From contig JACAED010000032.1 in NCBI GenBank assembly GCA_013389025.1, forward strand, positions 1 to 43,055: a stretch of DNA of 43,055 nucleotides. The letters are read 5' to 3'. Below are positions 28,418-35,974 of this stretch, piece by piece. The notes beneath the pieces were generated by a model that worked only from the letters and a program-made list of their open reading frames with translations, made no database searches and was not told where the DNA came from. Within the stretch, counting starts at the first letter, position 1. Every line of letters begins with the position of its first letter. The position numbers were made by a program, and so were the translations under genes. Source of the DNA: Hydrogenophilaceae bacterium (GTDB lineage Bacteria; Pseudomonadota; Gammaproteobacteria; Burkholderiales; Thiobacillaceae).

Positions 28418-29578
28418 TCAAAGAACCTTTTCCTGAATGATGCGCCAGCGGCCATTTTCACGTTGCCAGTATTGACGCTTTTTCGATCGGTTTTCCAGAT
28501 TGCTGCTCCGGTAGTCTTGTTCGAAGGTAATGACGGACAGATCCGGTTGGCCAGGCTGTCGAAAGATACTTAAACCAGACAGATTGACTTTGATCCAGGT
28601 TTTTCCAGCATTGACCCGACGTTTGGAGTCTGCAAATGACTTGAAATCATTGCGGCCATCGCTGAATTCACGTGAGTAATGAGACAGCAGTCTGTCGGTA
28701 TTGCGGCTTTCCCAGTCATTGCGCCAGTTCTCAATGGCTTCGTTCAACTCATCGCGAGCTACGGAAAGCGATTCGGGATCGGACCATGTAAGGGATGGAG
28801 AAATGACGACCGGGGTTTTGCCAATACTGATATAACGCTGCATTTGCATCAGATCTTCGTTTGATAGCACCACGCAGCCGTCGCTTGCCTTGGGAGGGCG
28901 CGAGTAGGTATCTCGTGGAACCCCATGTAGCCAGATGCCATATCCATTGCGATTTAATCTGTCATCCCATTCATTTGGATAGCTGAGTGGATAGGCACCT
29001 GCACCGTACAACTCTTCCAGTTCACTGTCCGGCTTGAAGCTTGTTATCGTGTATACGCCTATGGGCGTGCGCTTGTCGCCTTCACGATTTTTGCCTATGC
29101 CGAGTTTGCCCACGGTCACGTAAAAATCAGCAACCCTGTGCAGACCCGAAGCAGTGTTCTCAAACACATATAATCTAGAACGGGCCGCATCGACAGCCAA
29201 GGCATATCGAATGTCGGCAGACAACATCAGCAATTCTTCAGGAACCAGGTTGGGATTCACAGGATCGCTGATTGCCTGGATACGAACCTTGGCCTCCTCG
29301 CGGAGATCTGCCTGCTGATCCCTGCCATCCTTTGCATTGCCAATGGTTGAAATGGGTCTGGCTCGAGCCAGGAGCAAATCGCCTTTGATGAGCTGGGCCA
29401 GGCGGAAATTGGGGTATCGGTCCAGGAGTTTGTTGATGGAATTCAGAGCGCTATCAAGCTTGTTCAGCCTTATTTCCTGCAGGCTATCCATCAATAACCT
29501 GTCTGCCTCGGGGATGTCCGCCTTCGCTGGGGAAGCCAGCAAGCTGATCAGCAGCAAGAGTAGGAATTTATGCGGCAT
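28418..29578 (-). CDS. L,D-transpeptidase (YkuD) with NTF2-like C-terminal domain
   Basis: A 386-residue periplasmic enzyme (signal peptide 1-20, ending SPAKA). The YkuD domain spans about 125-265; the catalytic pair H218 and C235 lie in [13 protein letters not shown] and SDGCVVLSN. The N-terminal 25-120 region is helical. Residues about 278-386 form an NTF2-like domain ([20 protein letters not shown] to [17 protein letters not shown]) like that of Helicobacter Csd6. The family makes 3-3 crosslinks, anchors proteins to peptidoglycan or trims tetrapeptides; which applies here is unknown. ATG 29578 is chosen; a TTG two codons earlier overlaps the upstream gene's spacer. It follows the TPR gene by 6 nt. 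Confidence 0.9.
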   Translation of the reverse strand: MPHKFLLLLLISLLASPAKADIPEADRLLMDSLQEIRLNKLDSALNSINKLLDRYPNFRLAQLIKGDLLLARARPISTIGNAKDGRDQQADLREEAKVRIQAISDPVNPNLVPEELLMLSADIRYALAVDAARSRLYVFENTASGLHRVADFYVTVGKLGIGKNREGDKRTPIGVYTITSFKPDSELEELYGAGAYPLSYPNEWDDRLNRNGYGIWLHGVPRDTYSRPPKASDGCVVLSNEDLMQMQRYISIGKTPVVISPSLTWSDPESLSVARDELNEAIENWRNDWESRNTDRLLSHYSREFSDGRNDFKSFADSKRRVNAGKTWIKVNLSGLSIFRQPGQPDLSVITFEQDYRSSNLENRSKKRQYWQRENGRWRIIQEKVL

Positions 29579-29584
29579 GTTCAA

Positions 29585-30562
29585 TTAGCGGCCCGATTCA
29601 CGCAGGATCAGCCATTTCCCGTCTATCAGGCCCAATTCCATGGTTTTTCCGGATGTGCTTTTCATTCGGTCTGATTCATAGGCTTGCTTGAAGCGGACCG
29701 TGGCACGATTCCCTGTTGACTTGACAATCTGGATGTCATTGGCTGAAACGGAAATGTTCTTGGGTGCGAGTATGCGCTCACGACGTTGTGAGGCCCATTC
29801 GGATCGCGACATGCTGGATGGTGAAAAGTCCGGAGCGTAATGCCCCAGATACCCATCGACGTCCTTTGCGGACCATGCCTTGGCCCAGGACTGGATGGCC
29901 ATGATGACGTCGTCCTTGTCCGAGGCCGGAGCTGCAGCAGTCTTGCTGGCAGGCTTGGTATCAGACTTCGTCATGGGAGGCTGGGTGGTGACGGCGGTGG
30001 CGGTCCTGGTTTCTGATTTGGCCGAAGCGGTCATGACTGGACGGCGCTCCTGACCACCCGACATCATGTCCTTGATCAGGGAAAGTTTTGTTTGTGCCGT
30101 CTTGTTGCCACTGTCGAGCTGAAGTGCCTTGTCATAGGCGATGGTTGCCATTTTTGCATACAGATCGCCCAGGTTTTCATGGGCGGTGGCGTAGCTGGGG
30201 TGGGTGCGAATAGCCATTTCCAGCGCATTCTTGGCGGCATCGTATTTGCCTTGTGCTGCGTAAAGCACGGCCAGGTTGTTATAGGGCTCCGGCAATTCCG
30301 GGTAGTCGTCAGTCAGGGCTGTAAACACCTGAATGGCCTCGGTCGTCTTGTTCTGATCGGCCAGGATCAGCCCCTTGAGAAAACGTGCCTGGGCATCCTT
30401 GGGATTTTTTGCAAGGTATTGATTGACCCGGGTCTGTGCACCATTCAGGTCGCCTTTGCGAAAAAGCTGGTTGATGTCCTGTATGTCATCGGCAATAACG
30501 AAACCAGGGATGGCAATGAATGCAAGAAAAAGAATGGAAGCAAAATTTCGCATGTTAGGCAT
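29585..30562 (-). CDS. Periplasmic TPR protein with the same NTF2-like C-terminal domain
   Basis: A 325-residue exported protein (signal peptide to about residue 24, ending GFVIA). TPR-type repeats fill about 26-165 (for example NQLFRKGDLNGAQTRVNQYL, PEPYNNLAVLYAAQGKYDAA, ATAHENLGDLYAKMATIAYD). A Thr/Ala/Lys-rich linker (about 165-215) leads to an NTF2-like domain (218-325). This domain matches the C-terminus of the adjacent L,D-transpeptidase: A-I-x-x-W, D-x-x-L-x-H-Y, R-R-x-R, Q-x-Y-x-S and G-K-W-x-I-x-x-E recur in order. It is the first gene of the minus-strand operon, divergent from cysS across 105 nt. A partner or scaffold for the transpeptidase is a reasonable inference. Confidence 0.82.
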   Translation of the reverse strand: MPNMRNFASILFLAFIAIPGFVIADDIQDINQLFRKGDLNGAQTRVNQYLAKNPKDAQARFLKGLILADQNKTTEAIQVFTALTDDYPELPEPYNNLAVLYAAQGKYDAAKNALEMAIRTHPSYATAHENLGDLYAKMATIAYDKALQLDSGNKTAQTKLSLIKDMMSGGQERRPVMTASAKSETRTATAVTTQPPMTKSDTKPASKTAAAPASDKDDVIMAIQSWAKAWSAKDVDGYLGHYAPDFSPSSMSRSEWASQRRERILAPKNISVSANDIQIVKSTGNRATVRFKQAYESDRMKSTSGKTMELGLIDGKWLILRESGR

Positions 30563-30667
30563 GTGTTAAACTCAAGATTAGTTTCCAACAAGATCGCATT
30601 CTAACAACTCCTCGCAGGGCTTGTAGGCATTTCTGCCAAATTTACTGCGCTGGCTTCTCGCATCGAT

Positions 30668-32029
30668 ATGCTCACGCTTTACAACTCACTGACCCGAAAG
30701 CACGAATCCTTTGTCCCGATCATCCCGGGCAAAGTCCGCATGTATGTGTGCGGCATGACGGTCTATGATTACTGTCACCTGGGTCATGCCCGTGTATTTG
30801 TGGTGTTTGACATGATTTCGCGCTGGCTGAGGACATCGGGCTATGAGGTGACCTATGTCAGGAATATTACGGACATAGACGATAAAATCATTAAGCGGGC
30901 AGCCGAGAATGGAGAATCAACCGCCAGCCTGGCTGGACGCTTCATCGTTGCCATGCACGAAGATGAGGCACGGTTGGGCGTATTGCCACCGGATCATGAG
31001 CCTCGCGCCACACAATATGTGGCCGATATGCTGGCCATGATTGGTTCCCTTGTAGATGGCGGCCTGGCTTACAGGGCGGATAACGGCGATGTGTACTACA
31101 GCGTCAGGAGCTTCCCTGCCTATGGAGCACTTTCAGGCAAGTCTCTGGATGATTTACGGGCTGGCGAGCGGGTTGACATCGACCCGAACAAGCTTGATCC
31201 GATGGATTTTGTCTTGTGGAAAGCCGCCAAACCAGGTGAGCCTGCATGGGAATCTCCCTGGGGGCCCGGGCGGCCGGGTTGGCACATTGAATGCTCGGCC
31301 ATGGGCAGCAGGCTGCTGGGTGCGCATTTCGACATTCACGGCGGGGGGCAGGACCTGCAGTTTCCACACCACGAAAACGAAATTGCCCAAAGCGAGGGCG
31401 CCAACCGCTGCAAGTTCGTCAATTACTGGCTGCATAATGGATTTGTGCGGGTGGACAACGAAAAAATGTCCAAAAGCCTGGGCAATTTTTTTACCATCCG
31501 GGAGATTCTGGATAAGTTTGACCCAGAGGTGGTAAGGTTTTTCATACTCCGCGCGCACTATCGCAGCCCGTTGAACTATTCCGATGCACATCTGGAAGAT
31601 GCCAAAGGTGCGCTGACTCGACTCTATACGGCGTTGAGGAATGTGCCGCCTGTTGAGATTCCGCTGGACTGGAATAATGCGTATGCGGCCCGTTTCAGGG
31701 CGGCAATGGATGAGGATTTCAATACGCCGGAAGCGGTGGCTGTGCTGTTTGATCTGGCCGGCGAGGTCAACAAGGGCAAGTCTGCGGAGTTGTCGGGTTT
31801 GCTGAAAGCCTTGGGCAAAGTCATCGGCTTGTTGCAAAGATCGCCGGAAGCCTACCTCAAGGGTGAAGGGGTGGGGGATGACGAAAGAATCGATCGCATG
31901 GTCAAAGCGAGAAATGAGGCAAAATCGAGCAAAAATTTTGTTGAAGCCGATCGCATACGCGATGAACTCAAAGCCTCAGGCATCATTCTTGAGGATGGAC
32001 CACAAGGCACGACTTGGCGTCGGGCCTGA
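30668..32029 (+). CDS. cysS: Cysteinyl-tRNA synthetase
   Basis: A 453-residue class I aminoacyl-tRNA synthetase. HLGHAR (37-42) is the HIGH motif and KMSKS is at 266-270. The catalytic zinc ligands are C28, C209, H234 and E238 (in [23 protein letters not shown] and FPHHENEIA). The C-terminal DALR-like and anticodon-binding parts are present ([20 protein letters not shown]). The length is usual. It is a single-gene unit ended by a strong bidirectional terminator. Confidence 0.98.
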   Translation: MLTLYNSLTRKHESFVPIIPGKVRMYVCGMTVYDYCHLGHARVFVVFDMISRWLRTSGYEVTYVRNITDIDDKIIKRAAENGESTASLAGRFIVAMHEDEARLGVLPPDHEPRATQYVADMLAMIGSLVDGGLAYRADNGDVYYSVRSFPAYGALSGKSLDDLRAGERVDIDPNKLDPMDFVLWKAAKPGEPAWESPWGPGRPGWHIECSAMGSRLLGAHFDIHGGGQDLQFPHHENEIAQSEGANRCKFVNYWLHNGFVRVDNEKMSKSLGNFFTIREILDKFDPEVVRFFILRAHYRSPLNYSDAHLEDAKGALTRLYTALRNVPPVEIPLDWNNAYAARFRAAMDEDFNTPEAVAVLFDLAGEVNKGKSAELSGLLKALGKVIGLLQRSPEAYLKGEGVGDDERIDRMVKARNEAKSSKNFVEADRIRDELKASGIILEDGPQGTTWRRA

Positions 32030-32098
32030 ATCTCATCAGGGATGCCAAAGTCAGGAATGATGCGGCTTGACCGATTGTATTTGGTGAAGGCCACAAAA

Positions 32099-32130
32099 AG
32101 CAAAAGCCGGTCGTATGACCGGCTTTTGCT
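32099..32130. terminator. Bidirectional intrinsic terminator between convergent genes
   Basis: AGCAAAAGCCGGTC (32099-32112), loop GTAT, GACCGGCTTTTGCT (32117-32130): a perfect 14-bp stem flanked by A-rich and T-rich runs on either side. It serves both cysS and the convergent methionine-rich protein gene. Confidence 0.92.
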
Positions 32131-32153
32131 AGATCATCGCTACAGCCAGTGAC

Positions 32154-33041
32154 TTACTTGGCAGGAGCGGGTTGTGCAGCCGCGGCAGCCGGGGCAGCCG
32201 GTGCGGTCCAGGCGGCGGGGTTGAACATGTTGGTCCAGGCGTTCGGATCAAAGAAATTGAACGTGCCGGTTGCCGGTGCAGCTGCCTGGCCAGCGGCCGG
32301 AGCGGCAGCAGGTTGCGCATACATGTTAAAGAGAGCGCTTAGGTCAAACGGGTTGACAACGCCAGCAGGGGCGGTACCGGTGGTCGGAACCATGCCAGGA
32401 ACTGCATAGCTGGCGGGGTTCATCCAGGTACCCCAGGAACCGTAGGTGGCGGGATTCATCGACTGACCCAGCCAGGAGGTATACAGGTTGGGGTTCATCG
32501 GGGCCATCATCAGGGACCAGAGGCGGGGATCCAGAGGCGCCATCATCCACTTGAGGTACATGTTGGGGTTCAGAGACTGCATCATCATGTTCCACATCTG
32601 GGGATCCATGGGCATCATCATCCAGCGCATCATCTTGCCCGGATCCAGCATGGTGGTCATCAGGGCGGTATAGAAGTTGGGGTCCATGGAAGCAGCCATC
32701 CACTTCATGTACATGTTGGGATCGGTAAACTGCATGTAGTTGTTCAGGGAGCGAGGATCCAGCATGGTGCCCATCATGCGGTACCAGTTACCGGGATCCA
32801 TCATGTTGATGCCCATTTGCGTGTAAAAGCCAGGTTCGGTCACGGCGTTGGACCATGGCACGAACACCTTGGGATCACGGTAGGCAGAAGCGTTACGGGT
32901 AAAATCGGTCATGCGATCCAGCCACTGGGCAGGGGTTTGAGGCGTTGCAGTTGCAGCCGGTGCGGCGGCAGGAGCCGAGACATTGGCCATGGCAAGTTGT
33001 GCCAGCAGCATGCCGGCGGCAAGGGTTGTCAGTTTTTTCAT
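32154..33041 (-). CDS. Secreted methionine/tryptophan-rich tandem-repeat protein
   Basis: A 295-residue protein of unknown function with a signal peptide (MKKLTTLAAGMLLAQLAMAN) and a strong AGGAGAG ribosome binding site. An Ala/Pro linker (21-38) leads to a repeat region at about 55-215. There a '[ML][DN]P-x-x-[WYM]-x-x-[WM]-M' unit recurs every 12 or 13 residues, with the proline at 57, 70, 83, 96, 108, 121, 134, 147, 159, 172, 184, 197 and 209. Successive pairs look alike, giving a 25-26-residue super-repeat. About 32 of 148 residues (71-218) are Met; the whole protein has no Cys or His. The C-terminus is Ala/Pro-rich with two more D/NP-x-x-W units (265-278). Met thioether metal binding (Cu+) or an oxidant sink are possibilities only; a structural solenoid is another. 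Confidence 0.8.
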   Translation of the reverse strand: MKKLTTLAAGMLLAQLAMANVSAPAAAPAATATPQTPAQWLDRMTDFTRNASAYRDPKVFVPWSNAVTEPGFYTQMGINMMDPGNWYRMMGTMLDPRSLNNYMQFTDPNMYMKWMAASMDPNFYTALMTTMLDPGKMMRWMMMPMDPQMWNMMMQSLNPNMYLKWMMAPLDPRLWSLMMAPMNPNLYTSWLGQSMNPATYGSWGTWMNPASYAVPGMVPTTGTAPAGVVNPFDLSALFNMYAQPAAAPAAGQAAAPATGTFNFFDPNAWTNMFNPAAWTAPAAPAAAAAQPAPAK

Positions 33042-33272
33042 GGTGCTCTCCTGTTGATTGAGGTGATTGGGGGGTTAGAAAAAGCAATATTTGGCTTGTC
33101 TTATTGAAAACAAATGTTATGCGTATATCTGAATATAAGCAATCTATAAATTCATGATGTTTCCTTTCATGCCAAGATCTGCTGATAAAAATGAGACATT
33201 TTTCATTCATTATTAAAAGAGATTAATTTCAGCTACAAAATTATTGATTAAATTAAAATATTTATAAAAACA
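33042..33272. other. AT-rich gap with promoters but no gene
   Basis: The 231-nt gap between the divergent Met-rich and DUF72-like genes is clearly richer in A and T than the rest of the window, most strongly at about 33105-33272 (runs such as ATTAAATTAAAATATTTATA). It must hold the promoters of both genes; several TATAAT-like sequences occur and I cannot choose one. No ORF is supported. Confidence 0.5.
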
Positions 33273-33719
33273 GTGTATTACGTATATTTTGGATTGATCG
33301 GTTGGGACCACGAAGGAGTTGGGATTTATCCGGTTGACTTGCCTTCAGACTGGCGTTTGTCTTTTTACAACACACAATTCAGGTGTGTATACATTTCATT
33401 CGAGGTCTTGGAGCAGACATCAGTAGAAGAAATTGAAATCTGGCTTCGTGACACCGGTGAGAATTTCCGTTTCATTCTGGAAGTACCAGAAAGTGATCCA
33501 GATAAATTATCTCGGATGGGTGATCAATTTGGCGGACGAGCATTACTTTCCACTGAAGCCGAGATCAAATGGATTGAAAGTGAACCTGATTTTCGTGAAT
33601 TGGCGTCGATCATCCAGACGGCAGTGAAAGAGAGCCGTCCGATTATTTTGATCATGCGAAAAGTGAACCTGACGCTTATGAGACAAATCAATGAATTAAT
33701 CGATGTGCTCGGTGTTTGA
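33273..33719 (+). CDS. Short DUF72-like protein
   Basis: A 148-residue protein started by GTG at 33273 with no clear Shine-Dalgarno; the frame is closed by a stop 24 nt upstream. The N-terminal half (GLIGWDHEGVGIYPVDLPSD, then FYNTQFRCVYI) and WLRDTGENFRFILEVPE resemble the start of DUF72 proteins, a TIM-barrel family of unknown function usually around 240-250 residues. The second half of that barrel is missing, so this is a truncated or reshaped version; the reading frame itself is intact. The gene lies in an AT-rich pocket and its codon use is more A/T-ending than its neighbours'. No function can be proposed. Confidence 0.6.
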   Translation: MYYVYFGLIGWDHEGVGIYPVDLPSDWRLSFYNTQFRCVYISFEVLEQTSVEEIEIWLRDTGENFRFILEVPESDPDKLSRMGDQFGGRALLSTEAEIKWIESEPDFRELASIIQTAVKESRPIILIMRKVNLTLMRQINELIDVLGV

Positions 33720-33745
33720 GCACATTCAAAGTAAAGGTCATCCGT

Positions 33746-33751
33746 TAAAAT
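33746..33751 (+). promoter_or_regulatory. Putative -10 box for the mla operon
   Basis: TAAAAT in the context CCGTTAAAATAACCGC lies 32 nt before the mlaF start, in the 64-nt gap after the DUF72-like gene. The -35 region is not convincing. This is the only good candidate in front of a long co-directional run of genes. Confidence 0.33.
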
Positions 33752-33783
33752 AACCGCTTTATAAAAAGAAAAAGGCCAGACCT

Positions 33784-34581
33784 TTGGACAATCTGGTAGA
33801 AATTGAAAACGTTTCCTTTGGCTATGGTGAACGGCAGGTTTTGAAAGGCATAAACCTGACAGCAAGGCGTGGCCAGGTCATAGCAATCATGGGAAATAGC
33901 GGTTGTGGCAAGACCACGCTTTTGAGACTCATCGGTGGCCAAATCAAACCAAGCCACGGTACGATCAAGGTGGCCGGTCTGGAGGTCACAACTCTGAAAC
34001 AGCATGAGCTTTACCAATTGCGTCGCAAAATGGGAATGCTGTTTCAATTTGGTGCGCTTTTCACAGACATGAGTGTTTTTGAAAATGTCGCTTTTCAGTT
34101 GCGCGAGCATACCCAGTTACCCGAAGACGTGATTCATGATCTGGTGCTGATGAAACTGCATGCTGTTGGGTTGCGTGGAGCGGCCGATTTGATGCCTTCG
34201 GAACTTTCGGGTGGCATGGCAAGGCGTGTCGCACTGGCTCGGGCCATAGCACTTGAACCCATGCTTGTCATGTATGACGAACCGTTCGCTGGCCTTGATC
34301 CCATTTCCCTGGGAGTAACCGGCAATCTCATCAGGAAGCTGACGGATACCCTGGGACTGACTTCGATTGTGGTCACACACGACGTGCAGGAATCTTTGAA
34401 AATTGTCGATTACGTCTACTTTGTCTCCGAGGGTGTGATTGAAGCTGAAGGCACTCCGGCGCAAATCCATGCCTCGGATTTGCCTTTTGTCCATCAATTT
34501 GTACACGGTGAGCCTGATGGTCCGGTTCCTTTCCATTATCCCGCCAGAACTTATGAAGCTGATTTGAGGTTGGGGGCATGA
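33784..34581 (+). CDS. mlaF: Mla phospholipid transporter ATPase
   Basis: A 265-residue ABC ATPase energising MCE-protein lipid transport between inner and outer membrane. It has Walker A GNSGCGKTT (near 38), FQFGALFTDMSVFENVAFQL typical of MlaF, signature LSGGMARR and Walker B LVMYDEPFAGLDP, then H-loop VVTHD. The start is TTG at 33784: the frame is closed by a TAA at 33751-33753 and no ATG occurs before the Walker A motif. A C-terminal extension after about residue 240 is usual for MlaF. The stop is overlapped by the ATG of a short ORF (ATGA). Confidence 0.95.
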   Translation: MDNLVEIENVSFGYGERQVLKGINLTARRGQVIAIMGNSGCGKTTLLRLIGGQIKPSHGTIKVAGLEVTTLKQHELYQLRRKMGMLFQFGALFTDMSVFENVAFQLREHTQLPEDVIHDLVLMKLHAVGLRGAADLMPSELSGGMARRVALARAIALEPMLVMYDEPFAGLDPISLGVTGNLIRKLTDTLGLTSIVVTHDVQESLKIVDYVYFVSEGVIEAEGTPAQIHASDLPFVHQFVHGEPDGPVPFHYPARTYEADLRLGA

Positions 34582-34691
34582 GAAGCAGTCAGGGGACCCA
34601 TGAAGGGAGGGTGCGCATGTCCGGAAACGCGCCGGACGTTCAGAGGCGAGGCGTTAATTGTCCAGGCGAAGGCCTGGGGGTGGAGGCATGA
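34578..34691 (+). CDS. Possible 37-residue coupled ORF between mlaF and mlaE
   Basis: An ATG at 34578 overlaps the mlaF stop as ATGA, and after 37 codons a TGA at 34689-34691 overlaps the mlaE start, again as ATGA. The peptide starts [16 protein letters not shown]; it is hydrophilic and Gly/Arg-rich with no recognised domain. Purine-rich GAGGTTGGGGG precedes it. Inside it, two hairpins (34617-34639; CCAGGC-GAAG-GCCTGG at 34662-34677) suggest the stretch may act at RNA level instead. Coupling at both ends could be chance, so this is a candidate only. Confidence 0.35.
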   Translation: MRSSQGTHEGRVRMSGNAPDVQRRGVNCPGEGLGVEA

Positions 34692-35482
34692 GCGCACTGA
34701 TCAATTCGATTGCGGGAATAGGCCGTCGAACACTGGAGGGCATTTCCCGCATGGGGTATGCCACGCGCTTCTTCGTCTCTGCCTTGCTGCATTCCGGTAC
34801 GGCTTTCAGACGCTTTGGGCTGACCATACGGGAAATCTATTTTTCCGGAGTCCTGTCGCTCATCATCATTCTGGTATCAGGCTTGTTTGTGGGCATGGTG
34901 CTTGGCCTGCAAGGTTATGAAACGCTCGAAACCTATGGTTCGGAAGAAGTGCTGGGGGTACTCGTTGCCCTTTCCCTGGTGCGGGAACTGGGGCCGGTCG
35001 TGGCAGCCTTGCTGTTTGCCAGCCGCGCTGGTTCGGCAATAACGGCCGAAATCGGCCTCATGAAGGCCACAGAGCAGCTTGCTGCGATGGAAATGATGGC
35101 AGTGGACCCGATAGCCAGGGTGGTGGCGCCACGTTTCTGGGCCGGGGTGATTTCCATGCCACTGCTTGCGGCCCTGTTTTCCGCTACGGGCATTTTCGGC
35201 GGCTATCTCGTTGGTGTTGTATTGATCGGCGTGGACGAAGGAAGCTTCTGGTCGCAAATGCAGTCCAAGGTCGATTTTCAAGACGACATTCTCAATGGTG
35301 TTATCAAAAGCGTGGTGTTTGGCATCGCGGTCACGGCGATTGCCTTGTTTGAGGGTTACGACGCCCCCCCGACTGCCGAGGGTGTTTCGGGGGCGACTAC
35401 GCGCACCGTTGTCACGTCCAGTCTGGCCATTCTGGCGCTGGACTTTGTGTTGACTGCATTCATGTTCCGGGGGATCAGCTAA
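34688..35482 (+). CDS. mlaE: Mla phospholipid transporter permease
   Basis: A 264-residue inner-membrane permease with about five to six hydrophobic segments. [20 protein letters not shown] and [20 protein letters not shown] are the conserved EL-x-P and coupling-helix blocks of MlaE, with [20 protein letters not shown] following. GGTGGAGGC just before ATG 34688 ([14 protein letters not shown]) sets the start; an open GTG-type extension of ten codons upstream is Arg/Gly-rich and unlike the family. The stop abuts mlaD directly. Confidence 0.95.
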   Translation: MSALINSIAGIGRRTLEGISRMGYATRFFVSALLHSGTAFRRFGLTIREIYFSGVLSLIIILVSGLFVGMVLGLQGYETLETYGSEEVLGVLVALSLVRELGPVVAALLFASRAGSAITAEIGLMKATEQLAAMEMMAVDPIARVVAPRFWAGVISMPLLAALFSATGIFGGYLVGVVLIGVDEGSFWSQMQSKVDFQDDILNGVIKSVVFGIAVTAIALFEGYDAPPTAEGVSGATTRTVVTSSLAILALDFVLTAFMFRGIS

Positions 35483-35974
35483 ATGAACAGGGCTTTACTG
35501 GACCTGTGGGTCGGTATTTTTGTTGTTGCTGGAATCGGTGCGCTGATGTTTCTGGCACTCAAGGTGGGCAGCATGAATACCGTTGATGCTAAGGACAGTT
35601 ATCAGGTTACGGCGCTGTTTGAGAATGTTGGCGGCCTCAAGGCACGGGCACCCATAAAAAGCGCTGGCGTGGTCGTGGGCCGGGTCGCATCCATCAGTTT
35701 CGATGACAAGACCTATGAAGCCTTGGTGACACTCAACCTGGACAAACGCTATGGCTTTCCGGTGGATACGACCGCCTCGATTCTTACATCCGGACTGCTT
35801 GGCGAGCAGTACATCGGACTCGAGGCGGGAGGCGAGGAAGTAAAACTGAAGCAGGGCGATCGCCTGAAGTTGACACAATCAGCGGTCGTGCTGGAAAACC
35901 TTATTGGACAATTCCTGTACAGCAAGGCACAGGAAGCGCCAACTGATGAAGGAACATCAAATGCGGCTCCCTGA
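35483..35974 (+). CDS. mlaD: Mla transporter MCE-domain substrate-binding protein
   Basis: A 163-residue protein anchored by one N-terminal helix (about 7-28), with a single MCE domain at about 40-118 (YQVTALFENVGGLKARAPIK, VVVGRVASISFDD, SGLLGEQYIGLEAGG). Homologues form a periplasmic hexamer sitting on MlaE, whose pore carries phospholipid. The start follows the mlaE stop with no spacer, and the 3' end overlaps the TolC-family gene by 14 nt. Confidence 0.95.
   Translation: MNRALLDLWVGIFVVAGIGALMFLALKVGSMNTVDAKDSYQVTALFENVGGLKARAPIKSAGVVVGRVASISFDDKTYEALVTLNLDKRYGFPVDTTASILTSGLLGEQYIGLEAGGEEVKLKQGDRLKLTQSAVVLENLIGQFLYSKAQEAPTDEGTSNAAP

Noticed and set aside
32154-33041. CRISPR-like or DNA tandem array in the Met-rich gene
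   Set aside because: The periodicity is at protein level (12-13 codons) with degenerate DNA; there are no identical repeats and unique spacers.
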